Shown: positions 19,254 to 28,797, counted from the stretch's first letter. The stretch is 64,000 bases of DNA from Niameybacter massiliensis (GCF_001282685.1 NZ_LN875035.1:3042411-3106410); one strand, 5' to 3'. Notes: a model not told the origin generated them from the letters alone. Numbers and translations are program-made.

Positions 19254-19290
19254 ATGATGACTACTTTGTACTAAGCAGTCATCATTTTTT
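19254..19290 (+). terminator. Terminator after the CD3324-family gene
   Basis: Arms ATGATGACT (19254-19262) and AGTCATCAT (19277-19285), then a run of T. Confidence 0.8.
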
Positions 19291-19338
19291 ATAAAAGTTA
19301 TAAATTAAAATCTAATATATAAAAAGGAGCTAAGTATT

Positions 19339-19992
19339 ATGGAACCTTTTATCAAAAAACACGAGTATAACGCCATTAGAAAATATTTACGTGATTTAAA
19401 CAGTACATTTAGAAATTGTACGGATCAAAAAATTATTGAGACTCATAAAGCTAATATTGGAGAGAATATCCTTCATCTCTTTTCTAACTTATCTGATGAT
19501 CAAAGAGCATTAATTGATATTAGTGCCTTAAATGATTCTTTCTCTATTGATAACTACATCTCTAACTTAGATCATTATGTATATGGAATGGCTGATATTA
19601 CTCCCGCTGCAATCCGTAAAGTATTTAAAAAAGAAAAGAAGCTTAAGCTCCCATCAGGAGAAGTTCTCACTTCAAAAAAGGTCTATCTAGGGTGGCTTGA
19701 TGAGTCTATTCGTAAACTTTTCCTCATCTATAATCTAGATAATAAATGGATTGGTATGGCTTGTAGAATCCCTAATACTAATTCTACTAACACACATATC
19801 TGCACACTTTGTAATCATGTAGGTAAAGAGGATGAAGTGACCTTCGTTTCACCTATCTGCAAAATGTCTGACCCAGATGCCTATAAATCTATAGGGTTTC
19901 ATATATGTTTAGATAGTGAACAGTGTAACGAACGTATTACCTCTACTGAAAAATTAGAGAAGCTTCTCAAAACAGTTAATAACCTATCCTAA
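19339..19992 (+). CDS. FusB/FusC-family EF-G-binding zinc protein
   Basis: 217 residues, the usual family length. The helical N-terminal half is followed by the family core YLGWLDESIRK (about 114-124) and a treble-clef zinc domain with CTLC (about 153-156), then HICLDSEQCNE near 193-203. Staphylococcal relatives bind elongation factor G, free it from fusidic-acid-stalled ribosomes and give resistance. Chromosomal relatives in Clostridia may have a housekeeping translation role. AAGGAG upstream sets the start. The gene appears monocistronic. Confidence 0.85.
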   Translation: MEPFIKKHEYNAIRKYLRDLNSTFRNCTDQKIIETHKANIGENILHLFSNLSDDQRALIDISALNDSFSIDNYISNLDHYVYGMADITPAAIRKVFKKEKKLKLPSGEVLTSKKVYLGWLDESIRKLFLIYNLDNKWIGMACRIPNTNSTNTHICTLCNHVGKEDEVTFVSPICKMSDPDAYKSIGFHICLDSEQCNERITSTEKLEKLLKTVNNLS

Positions 19993-20061
19993 AACTCAAT
20001 TCTTCTTACAATAAAAATTCCAAGATAGCTACTCGTTCTCTGGAATCTTTATCTAACCAAT

Positions 20062-20090
20062 AAGGAGGCTGTACTATAGACAACCTCCTT
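20062..20090. terminator. Possible terminator between convergent genes
   Basis: AAGGAGG (20062-20068) pairs with CCTCCTT (20084-20090). The T-run is weak on both strands. A second weak hairpin (ATTCCA/TGGAAT) lies at about 20016-20045. Confidence 0.4.
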
Positions 20091-20106
20091 GTTCGTTAAA
20101 TTTAAT

Positions 20107-20529
20107 TTATTTTTCCCATACCATAAATATTTCAACTTCACCTGTACTCTCATCTATAGCTTTACTTTGTTTATTAAATCCTTGCTTTTCGTAAAAAGAA
20201 ATAGCCTTAATATTTTTTTCATATACTTTCAAGCTAAGTTGGTTGTACTGCTCTTTTACTACTTCTACTAATGCTTGTCCTACTCCTTTTGATTGTTCCT
20301 CTTGTAATACAAAAAGTCCTGCAATATATCCTGAATTAATCCCTATAAAACCTTGTATACGTCCTTTGGTCTCATAAATATAGACTTCAGCTTGAGGCAA
20401 AATCTCTTTAACCAAATTATAATTGTTGTTCCAGTAATCCTCTGTAATAAAACTATGAGCTTGTATATTCGTATTTCGCCATATCTCCATTACACTTTCT
20501 AAATCCTTACTGCGGAGTGCTCTTACCAT
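20107..20529 (-). CDS. GNAT-family N-acetyltransferase (RimI/YjaB-like)
   Basis: 140 residues from the chosen start (MVRALRSKDLE), which has GAAGGAG at good spacing. A longer frame beginning at 20586 would overlap the upstream gene by 8 bp. Acetyl-CoA-binding motif A is VLQEEQSKGVGQALVEVV, followed by the motif B region NIKAISFYEKQGF. It acetylates an unknown small molecule or protein. The gene lies directly downstream of a nucleotidyltransferase gene and is probably co-transcribed. Such pairs recall drug-modifying enzymes, but no specificity can be read. Confidence 0.85.
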   Translation of the reverse strand: MVRALRSKDLESVMEIWRNTNIQAHSFITEDYWNNNYNLVKEILPQAEVYIYETKGRIQGFIGINSGYIAGLFVLQEEQSKGVGQALVEVVKEQYNQLSLKVYEKNIKAISFYEKQGFNKQSKAIDESTGEVEIFMVWEK

Positions 20530-20578
20530 ATAATCTCCTTCTAAAGTTTCCTTTTTTATTCTAACAGTACTTCTATGG

Positions 20579-21445
20579 CTATTCATCTTCTTTATTATGC
20601 TTTTCTATTTCCACTTGTAAATCATCTCTAATATTTGTAAGTATATCACATTGCTTTTGTAACAACTCACTATTACGTGGTGCACTCAATAAAAGTTCTA
20701 TATTCTCTATAAGCTCATTAGGACAATACTTCATATCCTTTAATGCTTTCTCTAACTTTTTATCTCCTGTAAAATATACTTCATTTAAAGCAAATATCAC
20801 TTGTATCATATCCATAACTGTATGCATAACAATAGGTCCTGTAAATAGTAAATCCATTCTTTTTATAGCACTTTCATAATGAAAATTATCAAGCCAAGTA
20901 TTGGCTCTATCCATAAAGCAATTAATAATTGATTGTTTTAACTTCTTTGGATAAATCTTTAATTCTTTTTGATAGCTTTCCAATATACCTTGAGGATCCC
21001 ATATAGGCTTGATAAAGCTTAACTCACATAAATAGATAAATGTATAATATCCATTAGAAGTCCATGTTGCAGGAATAATTTCAAATTCACCTTCTTTACT
21101 TTGTGCAATCCTTTTTTCCATTTGTGCAAAGGTACGTACAGTTGTCTCAATAGGTGTTCCTTGGAAATAGAAATCCATAGACCCTCCCCATGGGTACTCT
21201 TCAAAGCTTGGTGATATCCATGGCGTTGTCCCAGCATCTGCTATTTTCTCTATAATACACTTTCTTTCTTCAAAGCTTTTCGCTTCCTGTATAAACATAA
21301 AAATATCAATATCTGAATTCTCATCTGCCACGCCTTTTGCATGGGCACCTGCTAATGCTAAAATACATTCACCATTTACTGTAGATTTAAGTACTTCTAT
21401 AATACAGTCCAATTTTTCTTGAATTTTACGGCTTATCCCACTCAT
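20579..21445 (-). CDS. Nucleotidyltransferase-domain protein (DUF4037-like)
   Basis: 288 residues. The N-terminal nucleotidyltransferase fold has a GAHAKGVADENSDIDIFMF motif (about 33-51), which matches the G[GS]xxxG...DxD catalytic pattern. A third acidic residue is probable near MDFYF. The C-terminal half is helical and resembles the substrate-binding part of aminoglycoside adenylyltransferase relatives. Substrate unknown. GGGAGG upstream fixes the start. It precedes the acetyltransferase gene with at most about 50 bp between coding parts. Confidence 0.75.
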   Translation of the reverse strand: MSGISRKIQEKLDCIIEVLKSTVNGECILALAGAHAKGVADENSDIDIFMFIQEAKSFEERKCIIEKIADAGTTPWISPSFEEYPWGGSMDFYFQGTPIETTVRTFAQMEKRIAQSKEGEFEIIPATWTSNGYYTFIYLCELSFIKPIWDPQGILESYQKELKIYPKKLKQSIINCFMDRANTWLDNFHYESAIKRMDLLFTGPIVMHTVMDMIQVIFALNEVYFTGDKKLEKALKDMKYCPNELIENIELLLSAPRNSELLQKQCDILTNIRDDLQVEIEKHNKEDE

Positions 21446-21560
21446 ATTTTACCTCCCTATAATCAGACCAGATTCTTGTTTTGTATCCTTATTATAGAAG
21501 AAATGCTCAAAAACAAAAGCATGAATATTGCACAAACCTAGTACAATCTTGCCTTACTTA

Positions 21561-21622
21561 TAAAACTAAAACAGCAAGCAAAACTAAGTAGCCTTAACTA
21601 CTTAATTTTCACTTGCTGTTTT
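21561..21622 (-). terminator. Terminator of the sugar ABC permease operon
   Basis: AAAACAGCAAG (21568-21578) pairs with CTTGCTGTTTT (21612-21622), with an inner AAGTAG/CTACTT stem and T-rich sequence beyond on the minus strand. Confidence 0.8.
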
Positions 21623-21664
21623 TAAGTATATTTTTTATATAAAATCTTATATAACCTTTTAATA

Positions 21665-22513
21665 TTATCCTTTAACTGCACCTGCAGCAATACCTTTAAT
21701 AATGTACTTTTGACAAGTTAGATAGAAGATTACAATAGGTAAGATAGCAAGTACTAGCATTGCCATCATTGCTCCCATATCAATAGAGCCATATCCACCT
21801 TTAAGGTATTGAATAGCAATTGGTATTGTTTTGTAATCTGTTCCTATTATTAAATAAGGGAGGAGGTAGTCATTCCAAATCCACATTGTATTTAAAATAC
21901 CTACAGTAATAGCGGTTGGCTTTAAAATAGGGAATACAATTCCAAAGAAGGTTTGGAAAGGATTGCAACCATCAATAAGAGCTGCTTCTTCTACATCAAT
22001 TGGGATTGCCTTAATAAACCCACAGAACATAAATACGGATAAACCTGCTCCAAACCCTAAATAGATTAAAACGATACCTATAGGATTATCTAGATGAAAG
22101 ACATTCGCAACTTTTGTCATTGTAAACATAACCATTTGGAATGGTACAATCATAGAAAAAACAAACATATAATATAATACTGTGGTAAGCTTCGTTTTTA
22201 CTCTTACAAGGAACCATGCTGTCATAGAAGTAAATAAAACAATAGCAACTACTGAAAATACAGTAATAAATAAAGACCAACCAAAAGCCTGTATAAAGCC
22301 TGTTTTTGTTACCCCGTTAATATAATTTGTTATACCTGCAAAAGTCTCTGCTGTTGGAATACTAAATGGCATATCACTAATATAAAGTTTACCTTTAAAA
22401 GAGTTCATGAGTACAACCATAATAGGTGCAATAAATGCCAACGCTAGTATAACTGTTAAAACAAATAATGATCCATCTAGTAATCTATTTTTTGGGCTAC
22501 TTTCTCTTTCCAT
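21665..22513 (-). CDS. Carbohydrate ABC permease, MalG type (CUT1)
   Basis: 282 residues with six membrane helices. The EAA loop is VEEAALIDGCNPFQTFFGIV (about 169-188), which docks the shared ATPase. It imports sugar or oligosaccharide together with the MalF-type partner, whose stop overlaps this start by one base (TAATG). No ATPase gene is present in the operon. As often in Firmicutes, an MsmK-type ATPase encoded elsewhere is expected. Context with malQ and glgP suggests maltodextrins. Confidence 0.93.
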   Translation of the reverse strand: MERESSPKNRLLDGSLFVLTVILALAFIAPIMVVLMNSFKGKLYISDMPFSIPTAETFAGITNYINGVTKTGFIQAFGWSLFITVFSVVAIVLFTSMTAWFLVRVKTKLTTVLYYMFVFSMIVPFQMVMFTMTKVANVFHLDNPIGIVLIYLGFGAGLSVFMFCGFIKAIPIDVEEAALIDGCNPFQTFFGIVFPILKPTAITVGILNTMWIWNDYLLPYLIIGTDYKTIPIAIQYLKGGYGSIDMGAMMAMLVLAILPIVIFYLTCQKYIIKGIAAGAVKG

Positions 22514-23355
22514 TAGTTTTCAACCTCCTTACTTCTAGTAAATATAAGCTGTGGTAAAGATATAAGTGCTACCAAGATAAAGAATATGACAGCTTTTGCT
22601 TGACCTACTCCTTCCCATCCTACTCTACCATAGAAGGTGTTATAAATATCTAATGCTAACATCGCTGTTTTATTAGAAGGTGCTCCCGCTGTTAATGCTA
22701 AGTTTTGGTCAAATAATTTAAACGCATTAGAAACAGTTAAGAATAAACAAATTGTAATTGAAGGCATAACTAATGGTACTGTAATACTACGTAAAAGTCT
22801 AAATGATGAAGCACCATCAATACGTGCTGCTTCAACTATAGAATCAGAAATATTTTGAATCCCTGCAATATAAATAACCATCATATAACCTATGAGCTGC
22901 CAGTTCATTAAGATTACCAATCCCCAGAACCCATACTCTGGTTTATATGTAAGTGTCACCCCGAAGTTTTGTAATACACCATTTAAAATAAGTTGCCAAA
23001 TATAACCTAGTACAATCCCACCAATAAGATTAGGCATAAAAAATACTGTTCTAAAGATATTGGTTCCTTTCATTCCTCTTGTTAATAAAAGTGCTAATAA
23101 AAATGCGATTGCATTAATCGTAATAACTGATACTACTGCATATTTAGCAGTAAACCATAGTGCACTTAAAAATCCTTCATTTGAAAAAGCTTTTATATAG
23201 TTATCAATTCCAACCCATTTCGCATCTGTTACTGTTGTAAATTCAGTAAATGATAATACTACGCCCAAAATGAAAGGGATTAAAAATGCAATACTAAATG
23301 CAATTACTGTAGGTAATACAAAGAACGGAAAATATTTTTTAATCGTCTTCTCCAT
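22513..23355 (-). CDS. Carbohydrate ABC permease, MalF type (CUT1)
   Basis: 280 residues, six membrane helices, with an EAA loop VEAARIDGASSFRLLRSIT (about 175-193). It is shorter than enteric MalF because it lacks the large periplasmic loop, as is normal in Gram-positives. It starts after AAGGGGGG. A hairpin separates it from the upstream binding-protein gene, which would lower permease expression relative to the binding protein. Confidence 0.93.
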   Translation of the reverse strand: MEKTIKKYFPFFVLPTVIAFSIAFLIPFILGVVLSFTEFTTVTDAKWVGIDNYIKAFSNEGFLSALWFTAKYAVVSVITINAIAFLLALLLTRGMKGTNIFRTVFFMPNLIGGIVLGYIWQLILNGVLQNFGVTLTYKPEYGFWGLVILMNWQLIGYMMVIYIAGIQNISDSIVEAARIDGASSFRLLRSITVPLVMPSITICLFLTVSNAFKLFDQNLALTAGAPSNKTAMLALDIYNTFYGRVGWEGVGQAKAVIFFILVALISLPQLIFTRSKEVEN

Positions 23356-23386
23356 AAAACGCCCCCCTTAAGTCCTTCATAAGATT

Positions 23387-23425
23387 GATAAAAGAGTGAG
23401 TCAGATCAACTTACACTCACTCTTT
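23387..23425 (-). terminator. Intra-operon attenuating hairpin between binding protein and permeases
   Basis: 11-bp perfect arms AAAGAGTGAGT (23391-23401) and ACTCACTCTTT (23415-23425). On the minus strand it is followed by TTTTATC, a moderate T-run. Partial termination would give binding protein in excess over permease. Confidence 0.7.
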
Positions 23426-23435
23426 TTTTTGGGTA

Positions 23436-24782
23436 TTATTTTGCTTTTGCTGCACTTTCACGTGCCCAAGATTCTGTTACAACTTGACGTACTTCTTCCC
23501 AATTCTTTTGGCCTTGTGCATATTCTAATAATGCATCGCCAAAATCATTTTTAAATTGTTCACTTGGGAATCCTGCGAATGTCCATGGTACAGATGTTAC
23601 ATCTTTTTCCATCCATCTAAGTACTTCTCTTGCTAATGGATCAGCTGGTTTTTCATTATCTTCAAAAGTACTAAATGGAGAAATGAAACCTAGGTCATTT
23701 GTTACATAGGATTTACCTGTTTGACTTTGGAATAACCATTCTAAGAATGCTACTGACATATCTTGTACTTCTTTTGATACTTTGCTATTGATTGCAAAGT
23801 AGTTTTCTGTACCAATACATAAACCTTGTTTTTCTTCACCTGGCATACCTGTATAGATTGGTAAGTATTTAATATCATCTGCATTTACTACGTTACCATC
23901 TACACCACTAATTTGTCCCCATGCCCAGTTACCATTTTGTACCATAGCTACTTGACCAAGAGCGAACTCTGCCATAGAATCATCTACTGATTTACTACCA
24001 AGAAGCCCTGGTTCTGTTGCTGAATTATTAATGTATAAATCAAAGATGTTCTTATAATTATCTGAATATGTAAAGTCAATTTCTGGACTATTTAAACTTG
24101 CTAAGATAGTATTATCAAACTCTTTGTTATTTAAGAATTCATAATAGAAAGGTACATTTGCTAAGTGAGTTTGCCATCTCCATTGTTCTCCGCTACCTAA
24201 TGAAGTTGATGCAAATACGCCTTTAATACCTAAGGCATCTTTGTGTTTAGTCATATCTGTTACAACATCTGATAACATATCAAAATTAGTAATCTCATCT
24301 GCTGAACTGATTGATACTGCTTTATCTGGTAAAGCAAAATATTGTTCCATAATCGCATTGTTGTAGATAATACCATATCCTTCAACTACGTAAGGAATAC
24401 CATATACACCATCATCTTTTGTTACTGCTAAACTTGGATCAGATAAGTAGCTATAAAGTTTAGTATCTTTAAGATCAAGACAATAACTTGCCCATGCTTC
24501 ATACCCTACAGGTCCGTTAATTTGGAAAATACTTGGCGCTTGTGATTTTGACATTTCTGATTTAAGTGTTGTTTCATAAGTTCCACTAGCTGCTGTTACA
24601 ACTTTAACCTTTACCCCTGTTTCTTTAAAATAATCTTCTGCTATTTTGTCATAAATCTCTGCTATTTCAGGTTTAAAATTTAAAAAGTAAATTTCTTTAG
24701 CTTGCTCTTTTTGGCTACATCCAATCATAGAAAAAACCATTGCACTACTTAAAAGTATACTTGCCATTTTTCTCATTTTCAT
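23436..24782 (-). CDS. Sugar-binding lipoprotein of CUT1 ABC transporter (probable maltodextrin)
   Basis: 448 residues with a lipoprotein signal ending SMIGC (C22 is lipidated) and an SBP family 1 body. Tryptophan and tyrosine residues typical of sugar stacking are abundant, for example GNWAWGQ. It captures the sugar outside the membrane for the MalF/MalG-type permeases downstream. GAGGGG upstream sets the start, and a LacI-type operator lies about 60 bp before it. The maltodextrin specificity is inferred from neighbours glgP and malQ and from the shared operator. Confidence 0.9.
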   Translation of the reverse strand: MKMRKMASILLSSAMVFSMIGCSQKEQAKEIYFLNFKPEIAEIYDKIAEDYFKETGVKVKVVTAASGTYETTLKSEMSKSQAPSIFQINGPVGYEAWASYCLDLKDTKLYSYLSDPSLAVTKDDGVYGIPYVVEGYGIIYNNAIMEQYFALPDKAVSISSADEITNFDMLSDVVTDMTKHKDALGIKGVFASTSLGSGEQWRWQTHLANVPFYYEFLNNKEFDNTILASLNSPEIDFTYSDNYKNIFDLYINNSATEPGLLGSKSVDDSMAEFALGQVAMVQNGNWAWGQISGVDGNVVNADDIKYLPIYTGMPGEEKQGLCIGTENYFAINSKVSKEVQDMSVAFLEWLFQSQTGKSYVTNDLGFISPFSTFEDNEKPADPLAREVLRWMEKDVTSVPWTFAGFPSEQFKNDFGDALLEYAQGQKNWEEVRQVVTESWARESAAKAK

Positions 24783-24839
24783 ATGCGTACCCCTCTTTAC
24801 ATTTATTATAAATTTTTATAACCTTCTTATTTTCGTTTC

Positions 24840-24851
24840 GGTAACGTTTCC
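24840..24851. promoter_or_regulatory. LacI/MalR-type operator before the binding-protein gene
   Basis: GGTAACGTTTCC (GGAAACGTTACC on the other strand), the same core as the operator before malQ. It lies 58-69 bp upstream of the binding-protein start codon. Confidence 0.65.
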
Positions 24852-24869
24852 ATTTTGTTGTATTTTCCC

Positions 24870-27242
24870 CTATATTCTAATAGGTTTAATGTCCCATAAA
24901 TCTTTAGCATATTCCATAATCGTTCTATCACTTGAAAATACGCCTGCATGTGCAATATTCATTAAGCACATTTTAGCCCAACTCATTTCATCTTGATAAG
25001 CTGTGAAAACTGTTTCTTGGGCTTCTTTAAATGCTTTAAAATCTGCTAATAGATAGTATTGATCTGGTTCATGCCAACTTGTTCCTTCAAGTAAAGAATC
25101 ATGTAATTCTTCAAATTCTTCTGTTCCTCCATCAGAAAAAGTTCCATCTATTAAACTATCTATAACTCTCATAAGATTTTTGTCATTTTCATAAAATGTT
25201 TGTGGATCATACTCATCTTCTATTTGGGCTATATCTTCTACTCTTAAACCAAAGATAAAGTTATTCTCCTCTTTGCTTGCTTCTACAATTTCTACATTGG
25301 CACCATCATAAGTTCCAAAAGTAGGAGCCCCATTTAGCATAAACTTCATATTGCCTGTTCCTGAAGCTTCTTTTCCTGCCATAGAAATTTGTTTTGAAAC
25401 ATCTGCAGCTGGGAATAGCTTTTCTGCTAAAGATACACGATAGTTTTCTACAAACACTACTCTCATCTTTTGATTTACTTCTTCATCTTCATTTACTAGT
25501 TGTTGGATTTGTCCTATAAACTTAATGATAGCTTTAGCACGTTCATATCCTGGGAATGCTTTTGCACCAAAGATAAAGGTTACTGGCGGCATTTCTTTAG
25601 TAGGATTTTCTTTTAATTCATAATACAAATCTAATATATAAAAAGCATTTAATAATTGGCGTTTGTACTCATGAAGACGTTTAATCTGAATATCAAATAG
25701 TGAACTTGGATCAATCTCAATCCCTTGTGTCTCTTTAATATACTCTGCAAGTTGAACCTTCTTGGTATGTTTAATATCCATAAGCCTTTTTAAAACACTT
25801 TCATCATCTACATACTTCTCAAGTTCTTCTAATTTACTAAGATCCATAACCCAGTCTTCATTTCCAAGAAGTTCTGTAATAAGTGCTGATAACTCTGGAT
25901 TACAAAGACGTAACCATCTTCTTGGTGTAATTCCATTCGTCTTATTTTGGAACTTTTCAGGATAGAGTTCATACCACTGATGAAGTTCTCTTTCCTTTAA
26001 AATATCTGTATGAAGTTGTGCTACACCGTTAACTCCAAACCCTACATGAATAGCTAAATTAGCCATATGTACTTTTTCATCTTGTATAATGTGGAATTGT
26101 TCTAATACTTCTTCTTCATAATCTTTGTCTGCTAAAGTAGCTTCAAAGTATTCATCTAATTTAATGATAATCTCACTTATTCTACTAAATAATTGCTCTA
26201 TTAAATCCATTTCCCATTTTTCAAGGGCTTCTTGTAAAATAGTATGATTTGTATAAGCAAAAATTCTTTGGCTAATTGCTAATGCTTCCTCAAATTTCAT
26301 GCCCTCTTCATCTACTAGAAGTCTTATAAATTCTGGGATTGCAAGCACTGGATGTGTATCATTTAACTGAATCACATGCCATTTATCAAAAGTTGTAAAG
26401 TCTAATCCATGCTCTTCTTTATGGCTTCTTATAATATCTTGTAATGAAGCACTTACCATGAAGTATTGTTGTCTAAGACGTAAGAGTTTTCCTTCTTCTT
26501 TTGAATCATTTGGATAAAGTACGCGAGATATATCTTCTGCTCTATTTTTCGCTTGAACGGCTTCATCATACTCTTGATTGTTAAATAATTCAAAATCAAA
26601 AGACTCTAAAGATTCTGCTTTCCAAAGTCTTAATGTATTCACATTTTTAGAACCGTATGCAATGATAGGTGTATCATAAGGAATTGCACGTACTGTAAAA
26701 TCATCAAATGTAACTTCAACAGCTAAATCATCTTTACGAATACTCCAAGGGTCTCCATATTTTAGCCATTCATCAACACATTCAACTTGACTTCCATCTA
26801 CGATTTTTTGGCTAAATAATCCATTGCTGTAACGAATTCCGTATCCTGAAAGTGGTATATTCATTACTGCTCCTGAATCCATAAAGCAAGCTGCTAATCT
26901 ACCTAATCCGCCATTTCCAAGTCCTGCATCTTCTTCTATTTCTTCAATTTCATTAAGATTAATATGCATTTCTTCCAAGAGTTCTTTTACTTCATCATAA
27001 ACTTGCATACTCATAAGGTTATTGCCAAGTGCTCTTCCCATTAAATACTCTGATGAGAAGTAATAAGCTCTTTTTTGCTTATTATATATTTCTTGAGTTT
27101 GATTCCAGTTTTCTACGATCGCTTCTAAAAGTGCTAGTGATAAGCTATTCCATATTTGATAAGATACTGCTTTTTCAATAGACTTTCCATACTTTACTTG
27201 GCAATTTCTTTGCATGCTCTCTTTTAATTTTTGCTTATTCAT
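24870..27242 (-). CDS. glgP: Glycogen/maltodextrin phosphorylase
   Basis: 790 residues, the family length (GT35). It releases glucose 1-phosphate from alpha-1,4-glucan ends with phosphate and pyridoxal phosphate. The PLP lysine is K633 in SGTGNMKFMLNG; GLGNGGLGRLAACF and the RIKRLHEYKRQLLN-type region are also visible. Its start lies only 3 bp after the malQ stop, so the two are coupled. Together they turn imported maltodextrins into glucose and glucose 1-phosphate. It could also act on stored glycogen, but no glg synthesis genes are in the window. Confidence 0.96.
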   Translation of the reverse strand: MNKQKLKESMQRNCQVKYGKSIEKAVSYQIWNSLSLALLEAIVENWNQTQEIYNKQKRAYYFSSEYLMGRALGNNLMSMQVYDEVKELLEEMHINLNEIEEIEEDAGLGNGGLGRLAACFMDSGAVMNIPLSGYGIRYSNGLFSQKIVDGSQVECVDEWLKYGDPWSIRKDDLAVEVTFDDFTVRAIPYDTPIIAYGSKNVNTLRLWKAESLESFDFELFNNQEYDEAVQAKNRAEDISRVLYPNDSKEEGKLLRLRQQYFMVSASLQDIIRSHKEEHGLDFTTFDKWHVIQLNDTHPVLAIPEFIRLLVDEEGMKFEEALAISQRIFAYTNHTILQEALEKWEMDLIEQLFSRISEIIIKLDEYFEATLADKDYEEEVLEQFHIIQDEKVHMANLAIHVGFGVNGVAQLHTDILKERELHQWYELYPEKFQNKTNGITPRRWLRLCNPELSALITELLGNEDWVMDLSKLEELEKYVDDESVLKRLMDIKHTKKVQLAEYIKETQGIEIDPSSLFDIQIKRLHEYKRQLLNAFYILDLYYELKENPTKEMPPVTFIFGAKAFPGYERAKAIIKFIGQIQQLVNEDEEVNQKMRVVFVENYRVSLAEKLFPAADVSKQISMAGKEASGTGNMKFMLNGAPTFGTYDGANVEIVEASKEENNFIFGLRVEDIAQIEDEYDPQTFYENDKNLMRVIDSLIDGTFSDGGTEEFEELHDSLLEGTSWHEPDQYYLLADFKAFKEAQETVFTAYQDEMSWAKMCLMNIAHAGVFSSDRTIMEYAKDLWDIKPIRI

Positions 27243-27245
27243 AGG

Positions 27246-28730
27246 TCATTTACACCTTCCATAGAGTTTTGTTAAATTGTAAAGTTTCTCTGCCAACGCA
27301 TCTGTTAAACTTGCTTCTGGCATACGCCATATCCAATTCCCACCTAAAGTTGAAGGTAAATTCATTCTAGCCTCATTTCCAAGGTCTAATAAGTCTTGCA
27401 TCAGTGTAATTGCTACATCCCCTACACTACTCCATGCCCCTCTTATAAATCCCCAGTTTTGTCCTTCTTCATCATTAAGATGTAAATATGTCTTTGCATA
27501 TGCTACATCCTCTTTCATTCCCGTCGTTTCCATCCAACCCTTTATGGTATCATTGTCATGGGTACCTGTATAAACAATACAATGTTTATAATATGTATGT
27601 GGTATGTAGTCACTTTGCTCCCTTGTGTCAAAAGCAAATTGTAATACTTTCATACCCGGATAACCGGTAGCATCTCTAAATTCTAGAACTTCATCTGTCA
27701 AAAATCCTAAGTCTTCTGCAATAATATTAACTTCACCTAAATCTTCTCTAATCTGTTTGAAAAGTTTTAATCCTGGACCTTTAACCCATTTTCCATTTAC
27801 TGCTGTCGTTTCTCCATATGGTACTTCCCAATAAGATTCAAATCCTCTAAAATGATCAATACGTATCACATCAAATAACTTTAAGCTTTCTTTAATGCGC
27901 ATTACCCACCAAGCATATTCTGTCTTTTCTAAGTAATCCCAATCATATATAGGATTACCCCATAATTGTCCTGTCTCGGAAAATGCATCTGGTGGACATC
28001 CTGCAACTGTTATTGGATTTTTGTCTTCATCTAATTTGAATAACTCTGGATGTGCCCATGTATCACTACTATCACTTGCTACATAAATAGGAATATCTCC
28101 TATGATTTGAATACCTAGTTCATTCACATAAGCCTTCAATTCATTCCATTGTTTATAAAACTCATACTGAATGAATTCCCAAAATCCAATTTCATCAGCT
28201 AAACTCATCCTATAATGTTTCATACTTTCTTCTTTGCGTAACTTAATATCTAAATCCCATTCTTGCCAACTTACAAAATTCATTTTTTCTTTGATTGCCA
28301 TATACATGGCATAATCATTAAGCCAACTCTTATTCTCTACTACAAACTCTTTTATTTCATTATTTAAAACCTTTTTAGCTTTTAAATAAGCCTTTTTTAA
28401 TACCTTATATCTTGTATCAAACAGCCACTTATAATCAACTTGATTGTTTTTGCCTTTGTAAATTACTTGTTGCAAATCTTTTTTCTCTAGAAGCCCTTCT
28501 TTAGCCAAAATATCTAAGTCAATAAAGTACGGATTGCCTGCAAACGCTGAGAAGGATTGATATGGCGAATCACCATACCCCGTATGTCCTAATGGTAGTA
28601 TTTGCCAATAGCTTTGCCCTGATTCCTTTAAGAAATCTGCAAATTTATAAGCACTTGCTCCAAAAGTTCCTATCCCATGTTTTTCAGGTAATGATGAAAT
28701 ATGCATAATAATACCACTACTTCTTTTCAT
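27246..28730 (-). CDS. malQ: 4-alpha-glucanotransferase (amylomaltase, GH77)
   Basis: 494 residues from MKRSSGIIMHISSLP, the usual GH77 start, with AGGGG upstream. A frame open 117 bp further crosses the promoter and operator and is rejected. GH77 motifs are visible: IRIDHFRGFESYWE (nucleophile Asp), IIAEDLG (acid/base Glu) and GTHDNDTIKGW (transition-state Asp). It shuffles alpha-1,4-glucan chains, producing glucose and longer chains for the phosphorylase encoded next. First gene of the malQ-glgP unit under a LacI-type operator. Confidence 0.96.
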   Translation of the reverse strand: MKRSSGIIMHISSLPEKHGIGTFGASAYKFADFLKESGQSYWQILPLGHTGYGDSPYQSFSAFAGNPYFIDLDILAKEGLLEKKDLQQVIYKGKNNQVDYKWLFDTRYKVLKKAYLKAKKVLNNEIKEFVVENKSWLNDYAMYMAIKEKMNFVSWQEWDLDIKLRKEESMKHYRMSLADEIGFWEFIQYEFYKQWNELKAYVNELGIQIIGDIPIYVASDSSDTWAHPELFKLDEDKNPITVAGCPPDAFSETGQLWGNPIYDWDYLEKTEYAWWVMRIKESLKLFDVIRIDHFRGFESYWEVPYGETTAVNGKWVKGPGLKLFKQIREDLGEVNIIAEDLGFLTDEVLEFRDATGYPGMKVLQFAFDTREQSDYIPHTYYKHCIVYTGTHDNDTIKGWMETTGMKEDVAYAKTYLHLNDEEGQNWGFIRGAWSSVGDVAITLMQDLLDLGNEARMNLPSTLGGNWIWRMPEASLTDALAEKLYNLTKLYGRCK

Positions 28731-28758
28731 GCTGTCCACCCCTTTTGGTATCGTTACC

Positions 28759-28797
28759 GGAAACGTTTCTAATAAGATATTACAAAAAAAATAGCAA
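28759..28797 (-). promoter_or_regulatory. malQ promoter with LacI-type operator
   Basis: On the minus strand, TTGCTA (28792-28797), a 17-bp spacer and TATTAG (28769-28774). The operator GGAAACGTTTCT (28759-28770), with the perfect dyad GAAACGTTTC, sits at the start site and would block transcription when bound. It could also be read as a catabolite (cre) site. Confidence 0.65.
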
